DNA of 64,000 bases from Photobacterium aquimaris (GCF_002954455.1 NZ_MSCC01000002.1:1120304-1184303); one strand, 5' to 3'. Positions 17,691-28,041 are shown, counted from the first letter of the stretch. A program made the numbers and translations. Notes: generated by a model from the letters alone, not told the origin.

Positions 17691-19598
17691 ATGAGTAAGA
17701 TTATCGGTATTGACTTAGGTACAACTAACTCTTGTGTTGCTGTTTTAGACGGTGATACAGCACGTGTTATTGAAAATGCGGAAGGTGAGCGTACCACAGC
17801 ATCAATTATTGCCTACACTGATGGTGAAACCTTAGTAGGACAACCAGCAAAACGTCAGGCAGTTACTAACCCTGAGAATACGTTGTTTGCAATTAAACGT
17901 TTAATTGGTCGTCGTTTTGAAGATGACGAGATCCAACGCGATCTTGATATTATGCCTTACAAAATTGTCAAAGCAGATAATGGCGACGCATGGGTTGAAG
18001 CGAAAGGCCAAAAAATGGCAGCACCACAAGTTTCTGCTGAAATATTAAAGAAAATGAAAAAAACAGCAGAAGAATACTTAGGTGAAAAAGTCACTGGTGC
18101 GGTTATTACTGTTCCTGCTTACTTTAATGATGCTCAACGTCAAGCAACAAAAGATGCGGGTCGTATTGCAGGTCTCGATGTTAAGCGTATTATCAACGAA
18201 CCAACAGCTGCTGCATTGGCTTATGGTCTTGATAAAAAAGCCGGTGACAGCGTAATTGCGGTTTATGATTTAGGTGGTGGTACGTTTGATATTTCTATTA
18301 TTGAAATTGATAACGTTGATGGCGAGCAAACCTTTGAAGTATTAGCAACCAATGGCGATACCCATCTTGGTGGTGAGGACTTTGATACGCGCCTAATTAA
18401 CTACCTTGTGAGCGAATTTAAGAAAGATCAAGGTATCGACCTTAAACATGATCCGCTTGCCATGCAACGTGTAAAAGAAGCCGCAGAAAAAGCGAAGATT
18501 GAATTATCGTCAGCACAACAAACTGATGTCAATTTACCTTACGTCACAGCGGATGCAACAGGTCCTAAACACTTGAATGTTAAGATCACACGTGCAAAAT
18601 TGGAATCACTGGTTGAAGACCTAGTACAAGGCACACTAGAGCCTGTAAAATTAGCTTTAAAAGATGCTAACTTGAACATAAGTGACATTACTGATGTTAT
18701 CTTGGTTGGTGGTCAAACACGTATGCCTATGGTACAAAAAGTAGTGACTGACTTCTTTGGCAAAGTGCCACGTAAAGACGTTAATCCAGATGAAGCTGTT
18801 GCTATGGGTGCAGCTATTCAAGGTGGTGTCTTAGCTGGTGATGTTAAAGATGTATTATTACTTGATGTAACACCGCTATCATTTGGTATTGAAACCATGG
18901 GTGGCGTGATGACAACCTTGATTGATAAGAACACAACTATTCCAACCAAAGCGAATCAAGTGTTCTCTACTGCTGAAGATAACCAAAATGCAGTAACGAT
19001 CCATGTTCTTCAAGGTGAGCGTAAACAAGCGGTACATAATAAGTCATTAGGTCAGTTTAACCTTGAAGGTATTCAAGCTGCACCACGTGGTATGCCACAA
19101 ATTGATGTGACATTTGACTTAGATGCGGATGGTATTTTGAATGTATCAGCCACAGATAAAGCGACAGGTAAAGCACAAAAAATCACTATTCAAGCTTCAG
19201 GTGGTTTGACGGACGCTGAAATTGAAAAGATGGTTCAAGAAGCAGAAGCTAACAAAGACGCAGACAAACAGTTTGAAGAGTTAGTGACAGCCCGTAACCA
19301 AGCTGACCAATTAATTCACAGTACCCGTAAGCAAATAGCTGAAGCAGGTGATAGTTTCCCTGAAACAGAAAAAACGAACATTGAAGCAGCTATCACAGCA
19401 CTTGAAGCGGTAAAATCTGGCGATGATAAAGCCGCGATAGATACTCAAACTCAAGCGTTAATGGCTGCGGCACAAAAATTAATGGAACATGCTCAGGCTC
19501 AAACCCAAGCAAATCCTCAAGGACAATCTGACGCTAACCAACAACAAACAGCGAAAGATGATGACGTTGTCGATGCTGAGTTTGAAGAAATGAAGTAA
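17691..19598 (+). CDS. dnaK: Hsp70 chaperone DnaK
   Basis: 635 residues, standard length. The ATPase domain opens with MSKIIGIDLGTTNSCVAVL and contains the phosphate and adenosine motifs (AVYDLGGGTFDISI, ILVGGQTRMPMVQ). The substrate-binding domain (about residues 390-500, with LLLDVTPLSFGIETMGG) and lid follow. The tail is Gln-rich and ends DDDVVDAEFEEMK, not the usual EEVKDK. GrpE is not adjacent and the neighbouring J-protein lacks zinc fingers, so this may be a second DnaK system rather than the housekeeping one; from memory, Photobacterium genomes have two dnaK genes. AAGGA precedes the ATG. Confidence 0.95.
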   Translation: MSKIIGIDLGTTNSCVAVLDGDTARVIENAEGERTTASIIAYTDGETLVGQPAKRQAVTNPENTLFAIKRLIGRRFEDDEIQRDLDIMPYKIVKADNGDAWVEAKGQKMAAPQVSAEILKKMKKTAEEYLGEKVTGAVITVPAYFNDAQRQATKDAGRIAGLDVKRIINEPTAAALAYGLDKKAGDSVIAVYDLGGGTFDISIIEIDNVDGEQTFEVLATNGDTHLGGEDFDTRLINYLVSEFKKDQGIDLKHDPLAMQRVKEAAEKAKIELSSAQQTDVNLPYVTADATGPKHLNVKITRAKLESLVEDLVQGTLEPVKLALKDANLNISDITDVILVGGQTRMPMVQKVVTDFFGKVPRKDVNPDEAVAMGAAIQGGVLAGDVKDVLLLDVTPLSFGIETMGGVMTTLIDKNTTIPTKANQVFSTAEDNQNAVTIHVLQGERKQAVHNKSLGQFNLEGIQAAPRGMPQIDVTFDLDADGILNVSATDKATGKAQKITIQASGGLTDAEIEKMVQEAEANKDADKQFEELVTARNQADQLIHSTRKQIAEAGDSFPETEKTNIEAAITALEAVKSGDDKAAIDTQTQALMAAAQKLMEHAQAQTQANPQGQSDANQQQTAKDDDVVDAEFEEMK

Positions 19599-19673
19599 AA
19601 CACTATTGTTACTGTATCGATAATTGGCTATGCCGTAATCAACAGCACATAGTAAAAACTTCACAATAACAAT

Positions 19674-19704
19674 GGGCGAAGAGATCTTAATCTCTCGCCC
19701 TTTT
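19674..19704 (+). terminator. Rho-independent terminator after dnaK
   Basis: A GC-rich stem, GGGCG-A-AGAGAT / ATCTCT-CGCCC with one bulged A, CTTA loop, followed by TTTT. It separates dnaK transcription from the J-protein gene. Confidence 0.85.
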
Positions 19705-19864
19705 CGACGATTACATTAAGAGAGAATCCCATTAGGCTAACTATCTGTGCCTGTTTAAATCATTAACCATTTAAGTGTGATGCTGTTTTTGGTTATTATA
19801 GACTTAATTAGATGATTTAGAATGTTCCAGATAGTTGTCCCGATAGGGATAAGAGGTGTTACCA

Positions 19865-20776
19865 ATGTCAAAACGCGATTTTTATGAAGTTCTTGGTGTC
19901 GCCAAAACTGCTTCTGAGAAAGAAATTAAGAAAGCTTATAAAAAGCTAGCAATGAAATTCCACCCAGATAAAAACCCTGATGATCCAACCGCTGCTGATA
20001 AATTCAAAGAAGTAAAGGCAGCCTATGAGATTTTAATGGATAAAGAAAAACGCACCGCTTACGATCAATTTGGTCATAATGCGTTTGAAAATCCAGGCAT
20101 GGGTGGTGGTCAACGCGGCGGCCATCACGGTTTTGGTCAGCAAGGTGGCTACAGCGATTTTGAAGACATGTTTGGCGGTGCTTTTGGTGACATGTTCTCT
20201 AATGCGCGTGGTGGTCGAGGCGGTTTCGGTGGTCGTCATTCTACTCGTCCTCAAAAAGGTGAAGATCTTCAATACACCATGGAAATCGACCTTGAAGATG
20301 CTATCAGTGGCGCATCACGAGTTATTGATTTACCTGTGTTTGAAGGCAGCACCCAAACCAATAAAAAACTTAATATTAAAATTCCAGCTGGTATCGAAGA
20401 TGGCGGTCGCATTCGCTTAACCGGTAAAGGTCATCCCGGAATTAACGGCGGTAGTCAAGGTGATGTTTATATTCAAATGAATATCCTCCCTCACCCTCGT
20501 TATACGCGTGAAGGCAATAACCTACTCTGTAAAGCAACTACTGATTTTGTTACCGCAGCATTAGGCGGTAAAGTGGAAGTGAATACCTTAGGCGGTGCTA
20601 TTAGTTTGAAAATACCAGAAGGTACTCAAAATGGTCGTAAATTCCGCCTTAAAGGCAAAGGGGTTACTGATCGTAAAGGCAATACCGGTGATTTAATTGT
20701 TCAACTTGTGATTGAAACACCATTGAACCTTAGTGAGCGTCAGAAAGAATTACTTAATGAGTTTGCAGCAGCTTAG
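19865..20776 (+). CDS. DnaJ-family co-chaperone, class II (no zinc fingers)
   Basis: 303 residues from the ATG at 19865 (ribosome site AAGAGG upstream). The J domain spans about residues 1-70 with the HPD motif in KFHPDKNPDD. A Gly/Phe-rich linker follows (about 78-125), then two C-terminal beta-domains (PQKGEDLQYTMEIDLEDAIS… and the LTGKGHPG / LKGKGV motifs). The four CxxCxGxG zinc repeats of true DnaJ (about 375 aa) are absent. It is thus CbpA-like or DjlA-independent class II. It should stimulate the ATPase of the DnaK encoded upstream. A separate transcript is likely because a terminator lies between them. Confidence 0.9.
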   Translation: MSKRDFYEVLGVAKTASEKEIKKAYKKLAMKFHPDKNPDDPTAADKFKEVKAAYEILMDKEKRTAYDQFGHNAFENPGMGGGQRGGHHGFGQQGGYSDFEDMFGGAFGDMFSNARGGRGGFGGRHSTRPQKGEDLQYTMEIDLEDAISGASRVIDLPVFEGSTQTNKKLNIKIPAGIEDGGRIRLTGKGHPGINGGSQGDVYIQMNILPHPRYTREGNNLLCKATTDFVTAALGGKVEVNTLGGAISLKIPEGTQNGRKFRLKGKGVTDRKGNTGDLIVQLVIETPLNLSERQKELLNEFAAA

Positions 20777-20806
20777 CCTACACTAAATTAAACGCATTCA
20801 ATAATG

Positions 20807-20851
20807 AAGCCAATATCAACGAATGTTATCATTCCAAGATATTGGCTTTTT
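20807..20851 (+). terminator. Terminator after the J-protein gene
   Basis: AAGCCAATATC / GATATTGGCTT forms a long stem. An inner GAATG/CATTC hairpin lies in the loop, and a TTTTT tract follows. Confidence 0.8.
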
Positions 20852-20883
20852 GCATTCAACTTAGATTAACAGTAGGAACAACC

Positions 20884-21336
20884 ATGCTGAAAAAAATCAT
20901 TACCACCAGCTTGTTAGTGATTACAGGCATCAGCTTTAGCGCCTCTTGTGCATTCGCTGCAAATGTTATGGATATCAACCGTGCAGTAGAAAATAGTCGC
21001 CACCTGCTTCCAGGGGAAACCTTCACTCTTGATGAGCCTTGCCGCTTCTTTACTGATTACAGCTACAAAATCTATCACTGCCAAGCCATGATCGCCCCAC
21101 TTGCATTAATAAAAGATAAAACCTTAGCAGCAACCAGTGAGACAGATAGGCTACTTAACCGTCAAATTGCATTTGTTCGCAAAGAAGGCGGCTTTGCTAT
21201 CTTTCGATTACTGCCTATTTCAACCCATCCCGTTGTTGAAGAAAATGATGGCGATAATAGTTATACACCACCAGCGGCGGCTAAAAAGCAACTATCATTT
21301 TTAGGCTTTAAAGGTGGCGATAAAGAACAAAAATGA
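20884..21336 (+). CDS. Secreted/periplasmic hypothetical protein
   Basis: 150 residues from the ATG at 20884, chosen because AGGAA lies just before it. A Sec signal peptide is clear (MLKKIITTSLLVITG…SCAFAAN). The mature part has Cys residues in EPCRFF and IYHCQAM that may form a disulfide, a compact alpha/beta domain, and a charged tail (GFKGGDKEQK). I do not recognise a family. It stands alone after the chaperone block. Confidence 0.65.
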   Translation: MLKKIITTSLLVITGISFSASCAFAANVMDINRAVENSRHLLPGETFTLDEPCRFFTDYSYKIYHCQAMIAPLALIKDKTLAATSETDRLLNRQIAFVRKEGGFAIFRLLPISTHPVVEENDGDNSYTPPAAAKKQLSFLGFKGGDKEQK

Positions 21337-21520
21337 GTTAATAGTCGCTCATATTAACGTCAACAATCGTCTAATTATCGACAATAAAATCACTTTACTG
21401 TGAACCTATAAATAATTCAGTAAAATTGGTACGCCTTTAGCCAAACTCGATTTAGAATACGCAGCAATTACTCTGTTGCGTTATTTCTAGACTAAATTGT
21501 GAGTCCAATTTTTACCCGCC

Positions 21521-22510
21521 ATGATTGAACATAAAATTGAACAATGGGGCATTCGCCGCGTTGAAAAACACCTTAGCCGTAAGCAACCACTATTTGCACG
21601 TATATCAGATAAAAAACTCTGTCAGCTTTGTGTGGGGCTATCATTCTTGATTGGTTTCACGACAACATTTGTTATTGTCGCATTTGAAATTTATCTTGAA
21701 CTCTTAGGTGAGAATTGGTTAGCGTGGGATAACCTGATTAAACTGGTACTTATCAATATTGGCTTTATTGGTTTAGAGTTACTGTTGCTATTTGAAATTG
21801 GTTTTATGACGACAGCATTACTTATTAACCGTGCCAGTGCTGAAAATCACTTCTGTGACAAAATGAAAGCATCATTAGTCCGTGCTGTTATGGAGCTCTC
21901 TGAACCGATTGATAATATTCACGGTATTAAACCCTATAAAGAGCTCAGTAAATTTCGTTATATCAAAGTTGCTCTTTATTCAGGTAAAGATATTCTGAGT
22001 AATTTTTTAATTAAAGCTATCTTACAAAAATCAATGTCTCGCAGCAGCGTACGCGTTTATATCCCATTAATTTCAACCTTAATTACCGGGTTTTGGGATG
22101 CTTGGGTTCAGCAAAAAGCACTACGTGAAGTAAGACTGCGGATTTCAGCGCGAATTTATGTACTTAATCAAGTAGCGCGTCACCAGCAGAAGCAAATATC
22201 GATGACTTATCGTACCGCCCTATTACGCAGTATCGCCGTACGCCAAAGCTATAAGCAAGAATGTGATGTCAATTTAGAAATGTTTTATGACGAGATTTAT
22301 AAGCAGGCACCAATAACACTGACGGATATTGAGTCACCGACGCTACTATTACAAAGTTTAAGCCTGTTAAACCCAGCCGAATATAATGATGTTATAGATA
22401 TACTGACGACATTACTGTACTTCCGTCAACGGTTAACAGCTAATGAGAAAAAGCTCTTGGTTCAATGCGGTATTATTGAGCAACAAAAAATCAATCCGTT
22501 ATTAGCATAA
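21521..22510 (+). CDS. Conserved membrane protein of unknown function
   Basis: 329 residues. Two or three hydrophobic segments lie in the N-terminal third (CQLCVGLSFLIGFTTTFVIV, LVLINIGFIGLELLLLF, FMTTALLI). A mostly helical, basic cytosolic region follows (KALREVRLRISARIYVLNQV) and a Leu-rich C-terminus. No enzyme motif is visible. It ends in a bidirectional terminator facing hflX. The start ATG at 21521 has only a weak ribosome site. Confidence 0.65.
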   Translation: MIEHKIEQWGIRRVEKHLSRKQPLFARISDKKLCQLCVGLSFLIGFTTTFVIVAFEIYLELLGENWLAWDNLIKLVLINIGFIGLELLLLFEIGFMTTALLINRASAENHFCDKMKASLVRAVMELSEPIDNIHGIKPYKELSKFRYIKVALYSGKDILSNFLIKAILQKSMSRSSVRVYIPLISTLITGFWDAWVQQKALREVRLRISARIYVLNQVARHQQKQISMTYRTALLRSIAVRQSYKQECDVNLEMFYDEIYKQAPITLTDIESPTLLLQSLSLLNPAEYNDVIDILTTLLYFRQRLTANEKKLLVQCGIIEQQKINPLLA

Positions 22511-22538
22511 CTGCAAAACAACGCCACTGTGATTAAAT

Positions 22539-22588
22539 ACGCCGCAATCTATTATCACTATTATTTGGATTATTGATTGCGGCGTTTA
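22539..22588. terminator. Bidirectional terminator between convergent genes
   Basis: ACGCCGCAATC (22539-22549) pairs perfectly with GATTGCGGCGT (22575-22585) around a 25-nt AT-rich loop, with A/T flanks on both sides. Confidence 0.7.
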
Positions 22589-22592
22589 TTGA

Positions 22593-23939
22593 TTAGCCTT
22601 GGTTTTGCATTTGTTTTTTAAGACGGGCTAAGTTGATTGGGTTAGAGCGAACAGTGAAAGTAATATGCTCATATTCATATTCCTCCTTAGTCACACTCAT
22701 GCTTGAGCGAATTTCACCAATAATACCGTTGGCGGTATATGGCACGACAATTTCATCCTCAACCATCTCGTCTTGTGCAACACCGACGATATATTGATGC
22801 AGTTTAGTAATATCGGCTGGATTACGGGTCGATGTCATGATCGCATCAGGGAACTCAGCCATTAATGCGTGTTGTTGCTCGATACTCAATTGGTCAGATT
22901 TATTTAACACTAATTGTTTAGATATATCATCCACACCTACTTCTTGTAGCACTTCATGAACTACATCAAGTTGCGAACGGAAAGAAGGATCTGAGGCATC
23001 AACCACATAGAGTAATAAAGAAGCATCATGCGCTTCTGCCAATGTTGAGTGAAACGACGCCACTAAATCATGGGGAAGTTTCTTAATAAAACCTACTGTA
23101 TCTGACACTAAAATACGTGGCTGAGTGATCGGCTGTAATGCCCGTACAGTAGTATCTAGCGTTGCAAACAATTTGTTTTCCACTAACACTTCACTACCAG
23201 TTAAGGCGCGCATCATTGATGACTTACCCGCATTGGTATAACCCACTAACGCGACACAGAACAATTCTGAACGTTGAGCACGACGGCCTTTCAGTTCATT
23301 TTGAACACTTGCAAGCTCACGGCGTAACTCAGCTAATTGATCACGTATTTTACGGCGATCAAGTTCAAGTGTGGTTTCACCTGCACCTTTGCCCATTTGA
23401 CGCTCTTTATTACCACTGGTTGATTCACGCAGGCGTGGCGCTAGATAGTTAAGGCGAGCAATTTCTACTTGTAATCGTGCTGTTCGAGTACGCGCATGAC
23501 GACTAAATATTTCAATAATAATACCAGTACGATCAAATACCTCGACACCTAATTGATTTTCAACATTACGTAATTGTGATGGGCTTAAATCACAATCAAA
23601 TACCACCACATCGGCACTACCAAAAGGTAAATCTTCAGACGGTAGTTCGCTAAAAAGCATCTCATCAACAATGTCATCATCGTCGAAATCAAAATCGTCA
23701 ACAATGCCTTGATTGCCCGTCAAATGGGCTATTTCCGCCATTTTTCCAGAACCAAGCACATTCATGCGTTGGGTTGAGCTGAGTTTTTGTGATTGAGTAC
23801 CAACAACTTTAAAACCAAGCGTGGTAACAAGGCGAGCTAATTCAGCCAGTGACGCTTTTGCTTCATCACCTTTAAATTGCGGGGTTTGGATTGAAATAAG
23901 TAAAGCGCGATTTTGTGAGGCTTTTGCTGTCAATTGCAT
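22593..23939 (-). CDS. hflX: HflX-family ribosome-associated GTPase
   Basis: 448 residues. The N-terminal HflX domain includes VVFDCDLSPSQLRNVENQLG and the RTGIIIEIFSRHARTRTAR segment. A coiled-coil linker follows, then the GTPase domain: G1 GYTNAGKSS, G2 around TLDTT, G3 DTVGFI, G4 NKSD. An acidic insertion (DDFDFDDDDIVDEM, about residues 82-95) enlarges the N-terminal domain compared with E. coli HflX (about 426 aa). HflX splits stalled or hibernating ribosomes. It is not beside hfq/miaA as in E. coli, so it could be the second HflX paralogue found in vibrios. Confidence 0.88.
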   Translation of the reverse strand: MQLTAKASQNRALLISIQTPQFKGDEAKASLAELARLVTTLGFKVVGTQSQKLSSTQRMNVLGSGKMAEIAHLTGNQGIVDDFDFDDDDIVDEMLFSELPSEDLPFGSADVVVFDCDLSPSQLRNVENQLGVEVFDRTGIIIEIFSRHARTRTARLQVEIARLNYLAPRLRESTSGNKERQMGKGAGETTLELDRRKIRDQLAELRRELASVQNELKGRRAQRSELFCVALVGYTNAGKSSMMRALTGSEVLVENKLFATLDTTVRALQPITQPRILVSDTVGFIKKLPHDLVASFHSTLAEAHDASLLLYVVDASDPSFRSQLDVVHEVLQEVGVDDISKQLVLNKSDQLSIEQQHALMAEFPDAIMTSTRNPADITKLHQYIVGVAQDEMVEDEIVVPYTANGIIGEIRSSMSVTKEEYEYEHITFTVRSNPINLARLKKQMQNQG

Positions 23940-24063
23940 AATTTTCTATTCGTACACCTATGTGCACCCTATTTTTTATATTTGGTTCATCCTACGCTGT
24001 TATTAGCCCGCTTTATATAAAAATAGACTGGTGTTGAAGTTATCAAGGTAACTACATTGCTAT

Positions 24064-24822
24064 TTACAGCGACTTTCTCAAATAATGGCAAGTGTTAGCT
24101 GCTAATATGTTGGTTAACTGCTCAATCGATATTTGGTGGTGCTTGGCCAATGCTGCAACAACATTCACCGTCATACTTGGATCACCTTTTTCACCGTTAT
24201 ATTTACATGGCGCATCAGATTCAACTAATAACATTGATAGTGGTATGGTTTGCACAAATTGCCAATAATGATCATCAACAAAAATCCACGGACTTGCTGA
24301 AATAAAATGCCCGCATTGATGTAGTTGAGCTAGCTGTATTGCTGAGCCTTCGTACCAATGAAATAACGCCCCTTCAATACCATATTGCTGCAATATTGGC
24401 AGTGCTAACTCAATATCATCTTCCACCACATGAAGATTAACGGGTAAATTATACTCAGCTGCTAGAGCAACAAACCGCGCCATTAATTGTGCGCCCTGCT
24501 GTTTTAACTGCTGCTTTTCGATCACCGTTTTGTCATCAAGATAAAAAAACGGTATACCAATTTCGCCAATACCACTGAGCAAACCATGATGCTGATGGAT
24601 CAAGGCTATCATCGCTTCTATCATGGTTTCATCAGCGCTAACTTCAGGGTGAACACCTAAAAATAATGCAATCGCATCAGGATATTGCTGTTTTAGCGTA
24701 ATTAACTGCTGTGCACTCTCAAGTGTCATCGATACAGCACCAATTTTGTTACCGGCAGCAATAAAAGCTGCCAGGCTTTCAGGCGCGACAGACTCTAAAT
24801 GGCAATGAATATCAGTGATCAT
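24064..24822 (-). CDS. TatD-family metal-dependent hydrolase
   Basis: 252 residues from the ATG at 24822 (AGGTGAAAG just upstream; the earlier TTG overlaps the ribosome site). TatD features: ITDIHCHLE (metal-binding HxH), GVHPEV, GIGEIGIPFF, LPVNLHVVED, and LLVESDAPCK with the catalytic Asp near the end. TatD enzymes are 3'-5' DNases or D-aminoacyl-type hydrolases of the amidohydrolase fold; the exact substrate cannot be told. It is a more divergent TatD than YcfH and stands as a single gene. Confidence 0.85.
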   Translation of the reverse strand: MITDIHCHLESVAPESLAAFIAAGNKIGAVSMTLESAQQLITLKQQYPDAIALFLGVHPEVSADETMIEAMIALIHQHHGLLSGIGEIGIPFFYLDDKTVIEKQQLKQQGAQLMARFVALAAEYNLPVNLHVVEDDIELALPILQQYGIEGALFHWYEGSAIQLAQLHQCGHFISASPWIFVDDHYWQFVQTIPLSMLLVESDAPCKYNGEKGDPSMTVNVVAALAKHHQISIEQLTNILAANTCHYLRKSL

Positions 24823-25002
24823 TCTTTCACCTATCAATCGAAATAAACACCATACGCAAAATAATCTCAGGCTGCTATTTTTGTTTAATCTCTAATTGTA
24901 TTTAAAATAAAAGACACACTTAATTGTACAATGTTTTATTGAGTGCTGTGCTATTTTATATTCAGACACTATCGTAGTCATGCAACAAGTATAAGGATAA
25001 CC

Positions 25003-26860
25003 ATGAGTCAGTTTTCTTTATTGAAACAACAACGCTTTCTGCCTTTTTTTGTTACCCAAGCATTAGGCGCATTTAACGATAATTTATATAAGAATTTTAT
25101 ATTATTAATCGTCGTATTTTCTAGCGTTTATAGTCAAACCGACAGTAATGTATTAGTTAATATTGCAGCGGCTTTATTTATTATCCCTTTTTTTATTGTC
25201 TCCTATTGGCGGCCAATTAGCAGATAAATATGAAAAATCCACATTGATAAGATACCTAAAGATAATTGAATTTTGTATTATGCTTACAGGTGCTATGGCT
25301 ATTTATTGGCAGTCCATGCCTGCACTATTGATGTTATTATTTATTATGGGAGCACAATCTGCTTTCTTTGGCCCCGTAAAATTCGCCTTAATGCCGCAAC
25401 ATTTATCATCAAAAATATTACTCGCTGGCAACGCTCTCGTTGAGATGGGAACATTTGTGGCTATTTTAGGTGGTACATTAACCGCAGGATTTATTTTTAG
25501 CCACGAGAATCGAGAAATAGTTGCCGCTATAGCTGTGGTTATAATCTCTTTGACAGGTTTAATCAGTAGTCTATTCATTCCCAAAGCAACAGCAAATAAT
25601 CCTCAGCTAAAGATTAATTGGAACCCTATTACGCAAATCATACATACGGTTCATATCACAAAACAAAACCGTACTGTGTATTTATCCATCTTAGCCATTA
25701 GTTGGTTTTGGTTTGTTGGAGCAACCTACCTTACTCAACTACCTAATTTCGCTAAACTACTCATTAACGATAATCCACACTATGTCACTTTATTATTAAC
25801 GATCTTTTCAGTGGGTATAGCCTTTGGTGCATTAGTTTGTGAAACCTTATCAGGTGATCAAGTCGAACTTGGTATTATTCCTCTTGGCGCACTTGGCATT
25901 AGTATCTTTGGCATTGACCTGTATTTTGCAAGTCAACACATTGTCACTCATGATCAAATAGCTATGACTGATTTTTTAAGTAAAAACATACGAATGCTGT
26001 TAGATTTAATGCTATTAAGCATGTCCGGCAGTATTTTTGTCGTGCCACTACATGCGTTAATTCAGCAGCGAAGCGATGTTGCTCACCGAGCCCAAATTAT
26101 TGCCGGTAATAATGTACTTAATGCTCTATTTATGGTGTTAAGTGCCGTATTTTCAATTGTAATGTTAACGGTATTTAATGTCTCGATTCCAACGTTATTA
26201 TTAATTATTGCGATTATTAATGCCGGCGTTGCTCTGTATGTCTTTAGCCAAGTTCAAGAGTTTGTATTACGATTTGTAGTATGGATGATCACACGAGTGC
26301 TATACCGTATTAAATCTACAGGGTTAAATAATATTCCTCAAACAGGCCCTGCCGTATTAATTTGTAATCATGTTAGTTTTGTCGATGCGCTATTAATCGG
26401 TGCAGCTAGCCGCCGTCCAATACGTTTCGTCATGGATAAAGGCATCGCAAACTTACCACTTGCGAAATATTTCTTTAAATGGGCAAAAACAATCCCTATT
26501 TGTTCTCAGAAATTATCACCAGAAGTCTACCGTAATGCGTTTAATCAAGTAGAAAAAGAACTATTGGATGGTCACCTTGTCTGTATTTTCCCCGAAGGTA
26601 AAATCACCCGCACAGGTGAGTTAAATGACTTTAAACGTGGTATTGAGATAATAATTGCACGAACTCCCGTACCTGTTATACCGATGGCATTAAAAGGCGT
26701 ATATGGTTCTATTTTTAGCTATCAGAGAAAATCAAATATAATAACAGTCATTAAGCGCTTTCGTTCACAATTAGAAGTAGTTGCATCTACTCCTGTGCCA
26801 CCACAAGAAGTTACCGCAAATAAATTACAGCGTATTACTCAGAACCTTATAACCTCTTAA
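25003..26860 (+). pseudogene. MFS transporter-PlsC acyltransferase fusion, frameshifted at a T7 tract
   Basis: From the ATG at 25003 (AAGGATA ribosome site) the protein starts as an MFS lysophospholipid-flippase-like domain (FLPFFVTQALGAFNDNLYKNF). At the T7 tract (25188-25194) it leaves frame and ends at about 25227. The other frame continues SPIGGQLADKYEKS through the MFS domain and into a PlsC acyltransferase (VLICNHVSFVDALL with NHxxxxD; FPEGKITRTGEL). With six T's the reading would be IPFLLSPIGGQLADKY without interruption. Intact homologues resemble LplT-Aas without the AMP-ligase domain and re-acylate lysophospholipids in the inner membrane. Slippage could restore some product. Confidence 0.8.
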
Positions 26861-26867
26861 TAATAAA

Positions 26868-26901
26868 AACCCTCTATTAATTAGAATATTAATAGAGGGT
26901 T
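26868..26901. terminator. Bidirectional terminator after the acyltransferase gene
   Basis: AACCCTCTATTAAT (26868-26881) pairs with ATTAATAGAGGGTT (26888-26901), a perfect 14-bp stem. It lies between convergent genes. Confidence 0.8.
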
Positions 26902-26948
26902 AGTCAGATTATATTATCCACTAAATTTCACTGGATAATACAATGATT

Positions 26949-27650
26949 TTATTTAGTCGTTGTTGTCGCCACATCTGCTGGTGTAGTCGCAGTTGCTGCT
27001 GTATCTTTTGCAGGAGTTACAACATGAGTATTTAGTTTAACCTGCGTTGGTGATGTTATGCCCGCTTGGTTAAATTGTTGCTGCATCGCTAACATTTGCT
27101 GTTGCTGCTGATGCATCAACTTCGTCATATTAGCTTGCATAGTATTAAAATCACTTGGGTTACCCATTGTATTCCAAGAATTTGCAAATGCTTGATTCAT
27201 TTCAAGCTGTTGCTTTTGCATCGCATCAAAAAATGTCTTATTCACTTTTTGGTTATGACCATTACCTTGGAACTGCACAATTTCATAATGGAACGGACCT
27301 TGTGGTGTTTGAAGAACTCCTTTAGTGACACTCTTTTCACCATCTTTAGTTTTTACTGTATTGGTTGTTTGATCGGGTAAAACCTTAGTATTAGATTTAG
27401 CCAGCATTTGTCGATCAACACTTTGAATCCAACCAGTATTACCATTAGTAGTATCACCTACTTTTTCCCAACCATTATTTTGGTAAATAGTAATTAATTG
27501 CACATCTGATTTTATTGTTTCTACAACAGGAGAAGTGACACTTGGTTTTTCATAAACCTTGACCGTTTTGATACTAGAATCAGCCCATGCTGCTGTACTT
27601 AAACAAGTAATAGCAATGATACCTGAAATTGCCACCGCTAAACGTTTCAT
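26949..27650 (-). CDS. Periplasmic SH3-domain protein
   Basis: 233 residues. The signal peptide ends at AAWADS. A bacterial SH3 domain spans about residues 28-85 (KVYEKPSVTSPVVETIKSD, then GWEKVGDTTNGNTGWIQ). A linker, a Gln/Met-rich helical region (MHQQQQQMLAMQQQFNQ) and a Thr/Ala-rich tail follow. Such SH3 domains often bind peptidoglycan or proteins in the envelope. No enzyme domain is fused to it. AGAGG precedes the ATG. Confidence 0.75.
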   Translation of the reverse strand: MKRLAVAISGIIAITCLSTAAWADSSIKTVKVYEKPSVTSPVVETIKSDVQLITIYQNNGWEKVGDTTNGNTGWIQSVDRQMLAKSNTKVLPDQTTNTVKTKDGEKSVTKGVLQTPQGPFHYEIVQFQGNGHNQKVNKTFFDAMQKQQLEMNQAFANSWNTMGNPSDFNTMQANMTKLMHQQQQQMLAMQQQFNQAGITSPTQVKLNTHVVTPAKDTAATATTPADVATTTTK

Positions 27651-28041
27651 ATCAACCTCTGATGTGTATTTATAACTTAAAAGTAATTAAAAAAACTGGA
27701 TGTATAAATAACGTAATCAATGTCTGTTATATTAATCAATAAAAATGAATCCAAAATGAATATTCGTATTCTAATAGCCAACAAAATAAAACTAAAATGC
27801 AATCTAACTATTTAAAAATACATTTTTAAAAAATAGCATAGTTATTTCATTTTTATAAGTTTACTATTTATTCACAAAACACAAATAAAAGTTCTATCAC
27901 TAACATATAACGATAGAACTGAACTTCAGTCTCTTTTAATAAAAACAAGAACAATCTATGTGAATAAGATACGCCGTTATACTTAATATTCTAGAGGCTT
28001 ATATTATTGAAAATGGTCACTAATTTTTCATTTGTATGGCT
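27651..28041. other. Intergenic stretch between the SH3 and LysR genes
   Basis: 391 nt, very AT-rich, no gene. It includes the SH3-gene promoter region and a hairpin (27890-27920) that may end lysR transcription. Confidence 0.4.
27890..27920 (-). terminator. Probable terminator downstream of the LysR gene
   Basis: AGTTCTATC / GATAGAACT, a 9-bp stem. On the minus strand it is followed by TTTTATTT. It lies about 120 nt after the lysR stop. Confidence 0.5.
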
